Of a stretch of 64,000 nucleotides of DNA, positions 54,861 through 64,000 are shown in pieces (position 1 is the stretch's first letter; each line of letters opens with the position of its first letter). The DNA is from Sinomonas atrocyanea. Lineage in GTDB: Bacteria; Actinomycetota; Actinomycetes; Actinomycetales; Micrococcaceae. Made by a program: the position numbers and the translations under genes. The notes under the pieces are model-generated. The model saw only the letters and a list, made by a program, of their open reading frames with translations. It was not told where the DNA came from and searched no databases. The stretch covers positions 372,001 through 436,000 of the forward strand of contig NZ_JAUSTE010000001.1 of NCBI RefSeq assembly GCF_030812675.1, in the 5' to 3' direction.

Positions 54861-55460
54861 GTGTCCGAACCGCAGCGCGCCCGCCTCAGCCCCCAGGATC
54901 GCCGGGCGCAGCTCATCGCGGTCGGCGTGAACTTCCTGACCGACCACACGCTGGACGAGCTGACCATGGACGAGCTCGCCCGCCGGGCCGGCGTCTCGCG
55001 TCCGCTGGTGTTCCACTACTTCGAGACCCGGCAGGGCATGCACCTCGCCGTGGTCACCACAGCGCGGGACAGCCTGCTCGTCGCCAGCGTTCCGCGCCAG
55101 GACCTCGCGCCGCGCGAACGGATCCGGGACACGCTGCTGAGGATCACCGTGTTCGTGCAGGAGCACCGCGGTACCTTCTACTCGTTGGTGAGGGGCACTG
55201 CCAGCGGCGATCCCGCGGTGCGGAGGATCGTGGACGAGTCGCGCGAGCTCAATGCCGAGCGCCTGTCCGATTCGTTCATCGAGCTGGGCCTTGCGGACAC
55301 CGCGCTGCTGCGCATTGCCCTGCGGTCTTGGGTCGCGTTCGCCGAGGAGACCCTGATCAGCCTGGCGATCGAGCGCGAGACGGGCGCCGACGACGTGGTG
55401 CGCTTCCTGGAGGCGTCCCTGCACGGCATGGTCAACTCCATCCGCGACCAGAGGCTCTGA
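54861..55460 (+). CDS. TetR family transcriptional regulator (likely controls the DUF6230 operon)
   Basis: This 199-residue regulator has the N-terminal helix-turn-helix (LIAVGVNFLTDHTLDELTMDELARRAG in residues 15-42, recognition helix VSRPLVFHYFET) and an alpha-helical C-terminal domain with AFAEETLISLAIERE. The GTG is chosen because TAGACT (54848-54853) is 7 nt upstream. The longer frame would extend past that promoter. Divergent from the DUF6230 operon with a 21-bp palindrome between, so autoregulation and control of that operon are inferred. The ligand is unknown. Confidence 0.85.
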   Translation: MSEPQRARLSPQDRRAQLIAVGVNFLTDHTLDELTMDELARRAGVSRPLVFHYFETRQGMHLAVVTTARDSLLVASVPRQDLAPRERIRDTLLRITVFVQEHRGTFYSLVRGTASGDPAVRRIVDESRELNAERLSDSFIELGLADTALLRIALRSWVAFAEETLISLAIERETGADDVVRFLEASLHGMVNSIRDQRL

Positions 55461-55484
55461 CGGCGCGGACGCGCTGCCGGCTGC

Positions 55485-56759
55485 CTACTCCTCAACGGCG
55501 TCCGGCAGCGTCCGGAGCCGGAAGAAGGGGCCGACCGCGACGGGAAGCACCGCCAGGATCTGGCCCACAATCCCGATCCACAGCGTCGGGACGAGCCCCC
55601 ACCGCTCCCCGAGCCAGCCGCCGAGCAGCGAGCCGATCGGCATGACCCCCCAGACCACGCAGCGGATGGAGGCGTTCATGCGCCCGAGGAGCCGCGGCGG
55701 GCACACGCGCTGGCGCATGCTCACCTGCATGACGTTGTAGACGATCACCCCGAAGCTCATCCCGAACTCCCCCACGCTGAGGAGGGCCAGCGCGAGCGGC
55801 CCGGGGCCGGCAGCGAGGGCGAGCGGGAACAGGACCACCGCGGCGCCGCCCACCATGAGCCCGAGCGGCAGAAGCGGGCCCTCGCCGGCGCGGGCGGCGA
55901 GCCACGGTGTCGCGAGGGCGCCGAGCAGGCCGCCCACGGACCCGATCGAGAGCATGACGCCGAGCCCCGCCGGGCCGAGGCCGAGCTCCCGGAGGATCAC
56001 GAGCGGCATCAGCACATAGGCCATCGAGGAGAAGAGGTTGCTGGTCGCCGTGCTGGCGACGATGCGCCGGATCAGGCGGTGGCTGGCCACGAACGCGGCG
56101 CCTTCGCCGATCTCGGCAGCCAGGCTGCTGCCCTCGCGGGCGGCGGGGGCCTCCTCGGCGTCGCGGACCCTCGTCAGGCACAGCGCCGAGGCGAGGTAGC
56201 CGCCGGCCTCCGCGGCGAACAGGACCGGCGCGCTCACGAGGGTCAGGAGGAATCCGCCGAGGGCTGGGCCGCCCATGCGCGCGACCTGCGCCGTGGCCTC
56301 GAGCTTGCCGTTGGCCTCGGCGACCTGCGCCCGCTGCACGAGGAGGGGGATGTAGCTCTGGTAGGCCACGTCGAAGAACACGGTGGCCACCCCCACGACG
56401 GCCGCGACGACGTAGAGGTGCCACATCTGCAGCGCGCCCGCCCACCACAGGGCGGGAACGGCCGCCATCGCCGCCATGCGGACGAGATCGGCCCGGATCA
56501 TGGTGCGCCGCTTGAGCCAGCGGTCCACCCAGGCGCCGGCGGGAAGCCCCACCACGAGGAAGGCCGCCATCGCGGCGGCGTTGAGCACGCCGAGGTCCAT
56601 CTCGCCGGCGCCGAGCAGGCTCACGGCGAGCACCGGGAGCGCGAGCTGGCCCAGCTGGACGCCGAGTTGGCTGATGCCCTGCCCCGTCCAGAAGGCAAGG
56701 AACGAGCGGCTGCGGAGGAGGGCGGCGGGAGCCACGTCGCCGGGGGTGCGGGGGGCCAT
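55485..56759 (-). CDS. MFS transporter (exporter type)
   Basis: This 424-residue protein has about 12 hydrophobic segments and the cytoplasmic MFS loop motif GLPAGAWVDRWLKRRTMIRAD near residues 66-86. LRSRSFLAFWTGQGISQLG at the start is typical of the MFS_3/enterobactin exporter-like group. The ATG at 56759 is selected because CACACT (56766-56771) and a perfect TTGACA -35 lie upstream. A longer start would cross the operator. It is divergent from an ArsR-type regulator and probably exports a drug or metabolite sensed by it. Confidence 0.86.
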   Translation of the reverse strand: MAPRTPGDVAPAALLRSRSFLAFWTGQGISQLGVQLGQLALPVLAVSLLGAGEMDLGVLNAAAMAAFLVVGLPAGAWVDRWLKRRTMIRADLVRMAAMAAVPALWWAGALQMWHLYVVAAVVGVATVFFDVAYQSYIPLLVQRAQVAEANGKLEATAQVARMGGPALGGFLLTLVSAPVLFAAEAGGYLASALCLTRVRDAEEAPAAREGSSLAAEIGEGAAFVASHRLIRRIVASTATSNLFSSMAYVLMPLVILRELGLGPAGLGVMLSIGSVGGLLGALATPWLAARAGEGPLLPLGLMVGGAAVVLFPLALAAGPGPLALALLSVGEFGMSFGVIVYNVMQVSMRQRVCPPRLLGRMNASIRCVVWGVMPIGSLLGGWLGERWGLVPTLWIGIVGQILAVLPVAVGPFFRLRTLPDAVEE

Positions 56760-56776
56760 GGCGCCAGTGTGGGCCC

Positions 56777-56800
56777 AGTGATTGGGAAATGTCAATCACT
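56777..56800. promoter_or_regulatory. ArsR-type operator over the MFS promoter
   Basis: AGTGATTG (56777-56784) and CAATCACT (56793-56800) are a perfect 8-bp inverted repeat with an 8-nt spacer. The right arm overlaps TTGACA (56790-56795, minus), the consensus -35 of the MFS gene. It also lies just upstream of the arsR-gene -10 (56807-56812). One dimer could therefore control both genes. Confidence 0.7.
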
Positions 56801-56818
56801 CGCGGCTAGAGTGGTCCC

Positions 56819-57310
56819 ATGACCCCGTCGGATGAGGCGGCCAAGGGCCGCGCGCTCAGCTCCCCGCTGCGGCTGCGCATCCTGCGCATGTGCCTCCACC
56901 ATCCGCGCACCAACAAGGAGATCGCCGATCTCCTCGGCATCAATCCCGCCTCCTGCCTCCACCACGTGCGCACCCTCGTGGCCACCGGGTTCCTCGAGGC
57001 GCTCCCGGAGCGCCGCGGCAACCGGGGGGCCAAGGAGGTCCCCTACCTCGCGACGCGGGCCTCCTGGAGCCAGAAGGTGGACGATGTCTCGCCCGTGCTC
57101 ATCGAGACGTTCGTGCAGGAGACGGCGGCCCTCTCCCCCGAGGACATCGAGGTCTGGCGGCTCGGGCTCAGGCTCAACGAGCAGCACCGGTCCGAGCTCA
57201 TGGCCCGGCTGCGGGAGGTCGTCGACGAGTACGTGGCCATGCCGAGCGACCCGGACGGCGAGGCCACGTCCCTCATGATCGCCCACCATCGGGACCCCAC
57301 CGCCGACTGA
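56819..57310 (+). CDS. ArsR-family (winged helix) transcriptional regulator
   Basis: This 163-residue protein has a winged helix-turn-helix (RALSSPLRLRILRMCLHHPRT near residues 10-31, recognition helix NKEIADLLGINPASCLHHVRTLVATGFLE to residue 62) and a C-terminal helical part. Although ArsR-like, it has no obvious metal-binding Cys pair and is closer to the HTH_20/Rv0081-like drug regulators. TAGAGT (56807-56812) ends 6 nt before the ATG, so the mRNA may be leaderless. It is divergent from the MFS gene with a shared operator. The ligand is unknown. Confidence 0.83.
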   Translation: MTPSDEAAKGRALSSPLRLRILRMCLHHPRTNKEIADLLGINPASCLHHVRTLVATGFLEALPERRGNRGAKEVPYLATRASWSQKVDDVSPVLIETFVQETAALSPEDIEVWRLGLRLNEQHRSELMARLREVVDEYVAMPSDPDGEATSLMIAHHRDPTAD

Positions 57311-57341
57311 CTCCGTCGCCACCCCCCGGCCTCCCCCCTTG

Positions 57342-57479
57342 CGTTTCGGGTACGCATCTCGTCGCGTTTCCGCCATTCCGGGTACGCGAACGACGCCGGC
57401 CGGCACCTTCCGCGCGGAAGGCACCGGCCGGCGTCGTACCCGAGACGCCGAAAGGGCGACGGGATGCGTACCCGAAACG
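57342..57479. terminator. Nested double palindrome between arsR-type gene and typA
   Basis: Outer arms 57342-57365 and 57456-57479 pair over 24 nt with one G-U. Inside, arms 57391-57411 and 57418-57438 form a second long hairpin with two mismatches around GCGC. CGGGTACGC occurs twice on the left (57347-57355, 57379-57387) and once inverted on the right. It lies between convergent genes and is probably a bidirectional terminator. The inner core nearly copies the galE-gltA terminator. Confidence 0.75.
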
Positions 57480-57489
57480 GGTGGTGGGG

Positions 57490-59415
<1,926 letters not shown>

Positions 59416-59637
59416 ACGCGTGAGGCTCGATTCGGGTGGTTCGCGACTTTGTCCGGCGCCCGACGCGGGACCCGTCAGGTCGGGCCGGAGGCACAGCGGA
59501 ACAGACCCCGTAGAGGGCCAGCACTGACAATTTTACTCTCTCCTCGGCTCCTGCCCGTTCGCAGGGTCCTTGGGCATTGGCGCGACGGGCCCCGAGCGGC
59601 CCATGATAGTGACGATCGACTCTCACAAAGGACAGGC

Positions 59638-60525
59638 ATGGACCGAGCCCCACGTCGCGCGAGCCGCTCGGCCGCTGCCCTGCTGGTGGCGCTGGCCGTG
59701 CTCCTCACCGGCTGCGAGGCCTCGCAGGTCCTCCCGGCGCCGTCCGACGCCCCGCAGCTGCCCTCCGCCGCCCCGCAGCCCCCGTCTCCGGCGCGGTACG
59801 TGGGGAATCCGGGGCCGGTCCTCTTCGGCACGGCGCCGCTCGTCCTCTACCCGCGCACGACGACGGCGCGGCGGCTCACGCCCGCACGGTACCTCCCGCT
59901 CGGCTCGCTCTGGGTGGACCCGCTCACCCAGCGCATCGAGCCGGTCCTCGGGGACCTCTCCCGCACGGCCGTGCTCATCGGCGACTCGCAGTCCGCCCCT
60001 CGGGACAGCTGGGTGCGCGGCGGCCTCCGGGGCGCCGGCTACTCGGTGTACTTCGCGGGCGCCGGCGGCACGGGCTACTCGGTGGGCAACCGGCGGACGC
60101 ATGCCTACGTGGAGGCGCTGCGCCGCGGGGACTGGCGGCTGCCGGCGGGGACTCCCCGCCTCGTGGTCGTCGAGGGCGGCGGGAACGACGCCTCCCGCGG
60201 GTCGGGCAACGCGGCCATCGCCGCCGGCGCCAAGAGCCTCGTCGCCGAGCTGCGCCGCACCTACCCCGGGTCGCGGATCGTCATGGTGGGCACGCTCGCG
60301 AAGGCTGCCGCCGACGGCGGCGGGCGCCGCACCCGCGTCGACACCCTGCTGCGGCGCACGGCCGACGGGCTCGGCGTCCCGTTCATCAGCTGCGGCGACT
60401 GGATCTCCCGCTACCACCTCAAGAACCAGCTCGCGGACGGCGTCCACCTCAAGCCGGCCGGCCGCGCCCGGCTCGCTCCGGTGCTCACGGCGGCGCTGCG
60501 CAAGCTGGGCGTGGGCATCACGTAG
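59638..60525 (+). CDS. SGNH/GDSL-hydrolase-fold lipoprotein
   Basis: This 295-residue protein has a lipoprotein signal (LLVALAVLLTGC, with Cys near residue 25) and a Pro/Ser-rich linker. An SGNH hydrolase domain follows: block I VLIGDSQSA with the catalytic Ser near 118, block III VVVEGGGNDASRG near residue 176, and C-terminal DGVHLK with the catalytic Asp and His near 275. The substrate is unknown. Such exported members act on acylated wall polymers or lipids. AAAGGA lies just upstream of the ATG. It is divergent from typA. Confidence 0.85.
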   Translation: MDRAPRRASRSAAALLVALAVLLTGCEASQVLPAPSDAPQLPSAAPQPPSPARYVGNPGPVLFGTAPLVLYPRTTTARRLTPARYLPLGSLWVDPLTQRIEPVLGDLSRTAVLIGDSQSAPRDSWVRGGLRGAGYSVYFAGAGGTGYSVGNRRTHAYVEALRRGDWRLPAGTPRLVVVEGGGNDASRGSGNAAIAAGAKSLVAELRRTYPGSRIVMVGTLAKAAADGGGRRTRVDTLLRRTADGLGVPFISCGDWISRYHLKNQLADGVHLKPAGRARLAPVLTAALRKLGVGIT

Positions 60526-60572
60526 CGGGCCGGCTGCGCACTCCCTCGCCACGGGCGAGCGGCATCGGGCGG

Positions 60573-60624
60573 ACGACGACGGAGGGGAGCCTGCCGCTGC
60601 TGGCAGGCTCCCCTCCGTCGTCGT
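60573..60624. terminator. Terminator hairpin between SGNH lipoprotein and dppDF genes
   Basis: Arms 60573-60595 and 60602-60624 are perfectly complementary (23 bp) around a 6-nt loop. The outer arm starts with ACGACGACGG, the word shared with other terminators here. It lies between convergent genes. Confidence 0.85.
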
Positions 60625-60648
60625 GGCGTCCCGGGCGGGACGGCCGCG

Positions 60649-62514
60649 TCAGTCGATGCCGCTCGTGGCGAGCAGCTCGCGCAGTTCGCGCCGCTCGCGC
60701 TGCTTCTCCGGATCCGGCAGCGGAACGGCGGCGAGCAGGCGCTGCGTGTACGCCTCCTGCGGGTTGCGCAGGATCGCATCGCGCAGGCCCTGCTCGACGA
60801 TCCGGCCGCGCTGCATGACGCAGATGTAGTCGGCGAGCACGTCGATCACGGCGAGGTCATGGGTGACGAAGAGGCACGCGAATCCGAGCTCCTTCTGGAG
60901 CCCCTGGAACAGTTCGAGCACCTTCGCCTGGACCGACACGTCGAGCGCGGAGGTAGGCTCGTCGGCCACCATGAGCTTGGGCTTGAGGGAGAGCGCACGG
61001 GCGATGCCCACGCGCTGCTTCTGGCCGCCCGAGAGCTCGTGCGGGTACCGGTTGCGGTACCCCCGCGGGAGCTCGACCTGGTCCAGGAGGACCTCGACCC
61101 TCTTCTGGAGCTCGGCGCCCTTCGCCACGCCGGCAAGGAACATCGGCTCGCCGATGGACTCGCCGATCGGCAGGCGGGGGTTGAGCGAGGACGAGGGGTC
61201 CTGGAACACCATGCCCACTGAGCGCCGGATCTCGTGGAGCTCCTTCGAGTTCTTCTTCAGGTTCGAGATCTCGCGCCCCGTGACCTTGAGCGAGCCCTCC
61301 GCGACGGGGAGCAGCCCGACGGCGGCCCGGCCGATCGTCGTCTTGCCCGAGCCCGACTCCCCCACGAGTCCCACGACCTGGCCGGGGTAGACGGTCAGGT
61401 TCGCGCCCTCGACGGCGCGGAAGGCTGCGACCCGCCCCTGCTTGGGGTACTCGATCGCGACGTTCTCGAGGGACAGGACCGGTGCCCCGCGCTCCACCGT
61501 GGCGGCGGCGTGGGCTGCCAGCGCGCGCTCGTTCTCCCGCTCCCGGGCAGCGAGCTCGGCCGCGTCGACCGCCTCGAGCTCGGCGCCGGTGGCCGCGGCG
61601 AGCGCCGCCGTGATGTCGACGTCGTCCGCGGTGCCCTCCCCGCCCTGCCCGAGGTGCGGGACCGCGGCGAGCAGCGCCTGGGTGTAGGGGTGCTGCGGGC
61701 GGTGGAAGATCTCCTCGGCCGAGCCCGTCTCGACGATCAGGCCGCGACGCATCACGGCGATCCGGTCGGCCAGGTCGGCGACCACGCCCATGTCGTGCGT
61801 GATCAGGATCACGGCGCTGTTGAGCTTGTCCTTGAGGTGGCGCATGAGGTCGAGGATCTCGGCCTGCACCGTCACATCGAGGGCCGTGGTCGGCTCGTCG
61901 GCGATGAGCAGCTTCGGGTCGCAGGAGAGCGACTGCGCGATCATGGCGCGCTGGCGCTGTCCGCCGGAGAGCTGGTGCGGGTAGGACTTGAAGGCCTTCA
62001 CCGGATCGGGCAGCTCGACGAGCTCGAGCATCTTGATGGCCTTGGCCTTGGCCTCGTCCGGGGACACCGCGCTGTGGAGCCGGATGGTCTCCACGATCTG
62101 GTTGCCGATCGTGTACACGGGATTGAGCGCGGTCATCGGCTCCTGGAAGATCACCGCGACGTCGTTGCCGCGCACGCTGCGCGTCGCCGACACGCGGTCC
62201 TTGCCCATGAGTTCCTTGCCCATGAGCTTGACACTGCCCGAGACCCTGCTGTTGGAGGGGAGCAGGCCGAGGAGCGCCATCGAGCTGGCCGACTTGCCCG
62301 AGCCCGATTCGCCGACGATGGCGAGGACCTCGCCGGCCTTGACCTCGTAGTTGAGGCCGATCGCGGCGGGGACCCACTCCTTCTCCACCCCGAAGTCGAC
62401 GCTCAGGTCGTTGACCTCGAGGACCTTCTGGCCCTTCACGAGGTCCGCCGCGACCTTCTCTCCCCTGGTCCTTGACCTGCGGGGCCCGCCCGCGGTGCCG
62501 AGGTTCTCAGCCAT
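60649..62514 (-). CDS. Dipeptide/oligopeptide ABC transporter, fused DppD-DppF ATPase
   Basis: This 621-residue protein holds two complete ATP-binding domains. The first has Walker A GESGSGKSA near residue 60, signature LSGGQRQRAMIAQSL near 176 and DEPTTALDVT. The second has Walker A GESGSGKTT near residue 389, signature LSGGQKQRVGIARAL near 501 and [10 protein letters not shown]. They are joined by an Ala/Glu-rich linker. Both have the peptide-transporter C-terminal motif with HPYTQALLAAVP and EAYTQRLLAAVP. Usually these are separate dppD and dppF genes. The dppC-type permease lies 760 bases away on the same strand, separated by an opposite-strand gene. AAGGAA precedes the ATG. Confidence 0.92.
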   Translation of the reverse strand: MAENLGTAGGPRRSRTRGEKVAADLVKGQKVLEVNDLSVDFGVEKEWVPAAIGLNYEVKAGEVLAIVGESGSGKSASSMALLGLLPSNSRVSGSVKLMGKELMGKDRVSATRSVRGNDVAVIFQEPMTALNPVYTIGNQIVETIRLHSAVSPDEAKAKAIKMLELVELPDPVKAFKSYPHQLSGGQRQRAMIAQSLSCDPKLLIADEPTTALDVTVQAEILDLMRHLKDKLNSAVILITHDMGVVADLADRIAVMRRGLIVETGSAEEIFHRPQHPYTQALLAAVPHLGQGGEGTADDVDITAALAAATGAELEAVDAAELAARERENERALAAHAAATVERGAPVLSLENVAIEYPKQGRVAAFRAVEGANLTVYPGQVVGLVGESGSGKTTIGRAAVGLLPVAEGSLKVTGREISNLKKNSKELHEIRRSVGMVFQDPSSSLNPRLPIGESIGEPMFLAGVAKGAELQKRVEVLLDQVELPRGYRNRYPHELSGGQKQRVGIARALSLKPKLMVADEPTSALDVSVQAKVLELFQGLQKELGFACLFVTHDLAVIDVLADYICVMQRGRIVEQGLRDAILRNPQEAYTQRLLAAVPLPDPEKQRERRELRELLATSGID

Positions 62515-62608
62515 GGTTGTGGTTCCTTCCGTCCGCCGCCCCGCCCGAGCGCCTCGGCTCGGGGAGCGGAATCCTGCATTCGATCCGACGTCCTGCATCA
62601 TGGGGGGC

Positions 62609-63235
62609 ATGAGCACGATGCACCATGCCGGCCAGACCGACGTCTACCGGGCCCGCAGCAACCGGCTGCTGGCCCTGCTGCTGTGGGCGCTCGCCGCGCT
62701 GGGGCTCGTGGTCACGCTCGCCCAGGCCGGATGGCCCGGCCTGCGCTTCATCGCCCCGCTCGCCCTCATGGCGTACGCGGGCTGGGCGCTGTTCTGGCGC
62801 CCCGCCGTCGTGGTGAGCGACGCCGGCGTCGAGCTCGTCAACCCGACCCGCCGCATCGGGGTGCCATGGGAGGCCCTGGCCTACGTCGACACGAAGTACG
62901 CCCTCACGCTCGGCACGGCCCGGGGCCGCTTCGCCGCGTGGGCCGCGCCGGCGCCGGGCGCGCTCGGCGCCCGCCGCGCCCAGCCGGAGCACCTGACCGG
63001 CCTGCCCGAGAGCAGCTACGGCCCTGAGCACACCGTCCGTCCCGGCGACCTGGGCAACACCGTCTCCGGCCAGGCGGCCATCCTGGTGCGCCGCCGCTGG
63101 GCGGAGCTCATGGAGCGCGGGGCGGTGGCCGCCGGCCGCGCGGACGAGACCCCGGTGTCCCGCCGGGTGGAGTGGGCCATCCTCGCGCTGGGCGTGGTCC
63201 TCGCGGCAGCCGCCGCGGTGACGCTCCTGGCCTGA
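62609..63235 (+). CDS. PH-domain (bacterial pleckstrin homology) membrane protein
   Basis: This 208-residue protein has two N-terminal helices (about residues 17-35 and 40-58), a PH-like beta domain (VVVSDAGVELVNPTRRIGVPWEALAYVDTKYAL within residues 62-100) and a C-terminal membrane helix (WAILALGVVLAAAAAVTLL). The WRPAVVVSDAGVELVNP pattern is typical of actinobacterial bacterial-PH proteins of unknown function. The start is uncertain. The ATG at 62609 lies 7 nt after CATCAT. An in-frame ATG at 62600 adds three residues. It stands between dppDF and the dppC-type gene on the opposite strand. Confidence 0.75.
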   Translation: MSTMHHAGQTDVYRARSNRLLALLLWALAALGLVVTLAQAGWPGLRFIAPLALMAYAGWALFWRPAVVVSDAGVELVNPTRRIGVPWEALAYVDTKYALTLGTARGRFAAWAAPAPGALGARRAQPEHLTGLPESSYGPEHTVRPGDLGNTVSGQAAILVRRRWAELMERGAVAAGRADETPVSRRVEWAILALGVVLAAAAAVTLLA

Positions 63236-63272
63236 GCCCGCCGCCGGGCGCCGGGCCGTCAGGGCGCGCACG

Positions 63273-64000
63273 TCAGCCGTTCCTGCCGCTCGGGTCCTCG
63301 GTCCGCCGCTCGGGGGCGCCCCCGAAGGCCTCGCTGTCGGGGACGTAGCCGGAGACGGAGCTCACGCCCTCCCCGACGTCCAGGCCCGCGGCCGGGGCGA
63401 CCTCGGTGCCCGCGCTGGCGTGCGTGCTGCGCGCCTTGGCCTTCTTGGCGTTGAACTTCTTCTGGCGCGGGTCGAACGCGTCGCGCAGGCCGTCGCCGAT
63501 GAAGTTGATGCACAGGCAGATGAGCACGATGAACAGGCCCGGCCACCAGAACAGCCACGGCCTCGTCGAGAAGGCCTCCTGGTTCTGGGAGATGAGCAGG
63601 CCGAGTGAGGTGTCCGGCGCCTTGACGCCAACACCCAGGTAGGACAGCGCGGTCTCGAGGAGGATCGCGGAGGACATGATGAGCGTGCCGTTGACGATCA
63701 CGACGCCCACTGCGTTGGGCAGGATGTGCTTGAAGATGATCCGCGCGTTCGAGGCGCCCGAGATGCGCGCCGCGTCGACGAACTCGCGCTCGCGCAGCGA
63801 CAGGAACTCGCCGCGCACGAGGCGGGCGAGGCCCACCCACACGACGAGCCCGAGGAAGATGCCGAGAACCACGACGCCGTTGCTCGCCGCGAACTGGGCG
63901 AACCAGCTGCCCGAGTCGCGGCGGCCCGCCGTCTGGGACATGACGGCCGCGAGGAGCAGGACCGGGATGATGATGATGATGTCGGTCAGGCGCATCAGGA
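63273..64000 (-). CDS. Dipeptide ABC transporter permease (DppC/OppC family), N-terminus outside the window
   Basis: At least 242 residues are visible, with the frame open to the window edge. Membrane segments include DIIIIIPVLLLAAVM and VVVLGIFLGLVVWVGL. The coupling motif REREFVDAARISGASNARII matches the EAA loop of DppC (split across residues about 67-86 of the visible part). Ends with SRPWLFWWPGLFIVLICLCINFIGDGLRDAFDPR-type helices, then a Lys/Ala-rich cytoplasmic tail of about 65 residues that is longer than usual. It precedes dppDF on the same strand, with an opposite-strand PH gene between. Confidence 0.88.
   Translation of the reverse strand, partial: LMRLTDIIIIIPVLLLAAVMSQTAGRRDSGSWFAQFAASNGVVVLGIFLGLVVWVGLARLVRGEFLSLREREFVDAARISGASNARIIFKHILPNAVGVVIVNGTLIMSSAILLETALSYLGVGVKAPDTSLGLLISQNQEAFSTRPWLFWWPGLFIVLICLCINFIGDGLRDAFDPRQKKFNAKKAKARSTHASAGTEVAPAAGLDVGEGVSSVSGYVPDSEAFGGAPERRTEDPSGRNG

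Overview
The window is high-GC actinobacterial chromosome, most likely from the family Micrococcaceae (Arthrobacter/Sinomonas-like). The evidence is codon usage and protein sequence, many GTG starts, an actinobacterial coproporphyrin-dependent haem cluster, an ECF sigma-E locus, and gene order that resembles Mycobacterium tuberculosis as I remember it. I saw no rRNA, tRNA, CRISPR array, insertion sequence, prophage or origin. Apart from one DUF222/HNH gene, the region looks like core chromosome.

Layout. 0-3 kb: the end of a polar amino-acid ABC transporter, then a divergent Lrp-type regulator and LysE-type exporter. 3-14.5 kb: a nearly complete haem pathway. hemA is on the plus strand. hemE, cgoX, chdC, cpfC, hemC, hemD, hemB, a luciferase-like oxidoreductase and hemL are on the minus strand. 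14.5-17.1 kb: moeZ, a TetR regulator, DUF3107 and a small membrane protein. 17.2-18.8 kb: a 13E12-type DUF222/HNH gene behind an SOS-box-like palindrome. 18.8-23.1 kb: a pterin dehydratase, then thiO-thiS-thiG behind a TPP riboswitch, divergent from thiE-pheA. 23.2-31 kb: an RNB ribonuclease, a secreted protein of unknown function, a DEAD-box helicase, an orphan DNA methyltransferase, a PHP phosphoesterase and an aminopeptidase P.

31-37.9 kb: the envelope-stress block (Gly-rich stress protein, MgtE-N/CBS protein, DUF1003, Mrp, TatB, anti-sigma, SigE, O-methyltransferase, DUF3117). 38-40.5 kb: a membrane glycosyltransferase, a DivIVA-domain protein and a LOG-family protein. 40.6-43.9 kb: the glutamate transporter gluABCD. 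44-46.2 kb: divergent dapE and dapD. 46.3-52.9 kb: a lysozyme-like membrane protein, an unknown protein, TetR, galE, gltA, dapC, fdxA and a small SH3-like protein. 52.9-55.5 kb: an uncharacterised DUF6230-DUF6114 exported-protein operon with a divergent TetR gene. 55.5-59.4 kb: an MFS transporter, an ArsR regulator and typA. 59.6-64 kb: an SGNH-hydrolase lipoprotein, a fused DppD-DppF ATPase, a PH-domain membrane protein and a dipeptide permease cut by the window edge.

How it is expressed. At least 18 genes have a TANNNT (or close) -10 hexamer ending 5-7 nt before the start codon, so most single genes and operon leaders here look leaderless. Long GC-rich hairpins, several with GACGACGG-type arms, end most convergent units. 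Two of these are near-copies of one palindrome. The best candidate for an undescribed system is the operon at 52.9-54.7 kb, with a 21-bp palindrome on its -35 and its own TetR gene. Family names are from memory of the families, because no search could be run.
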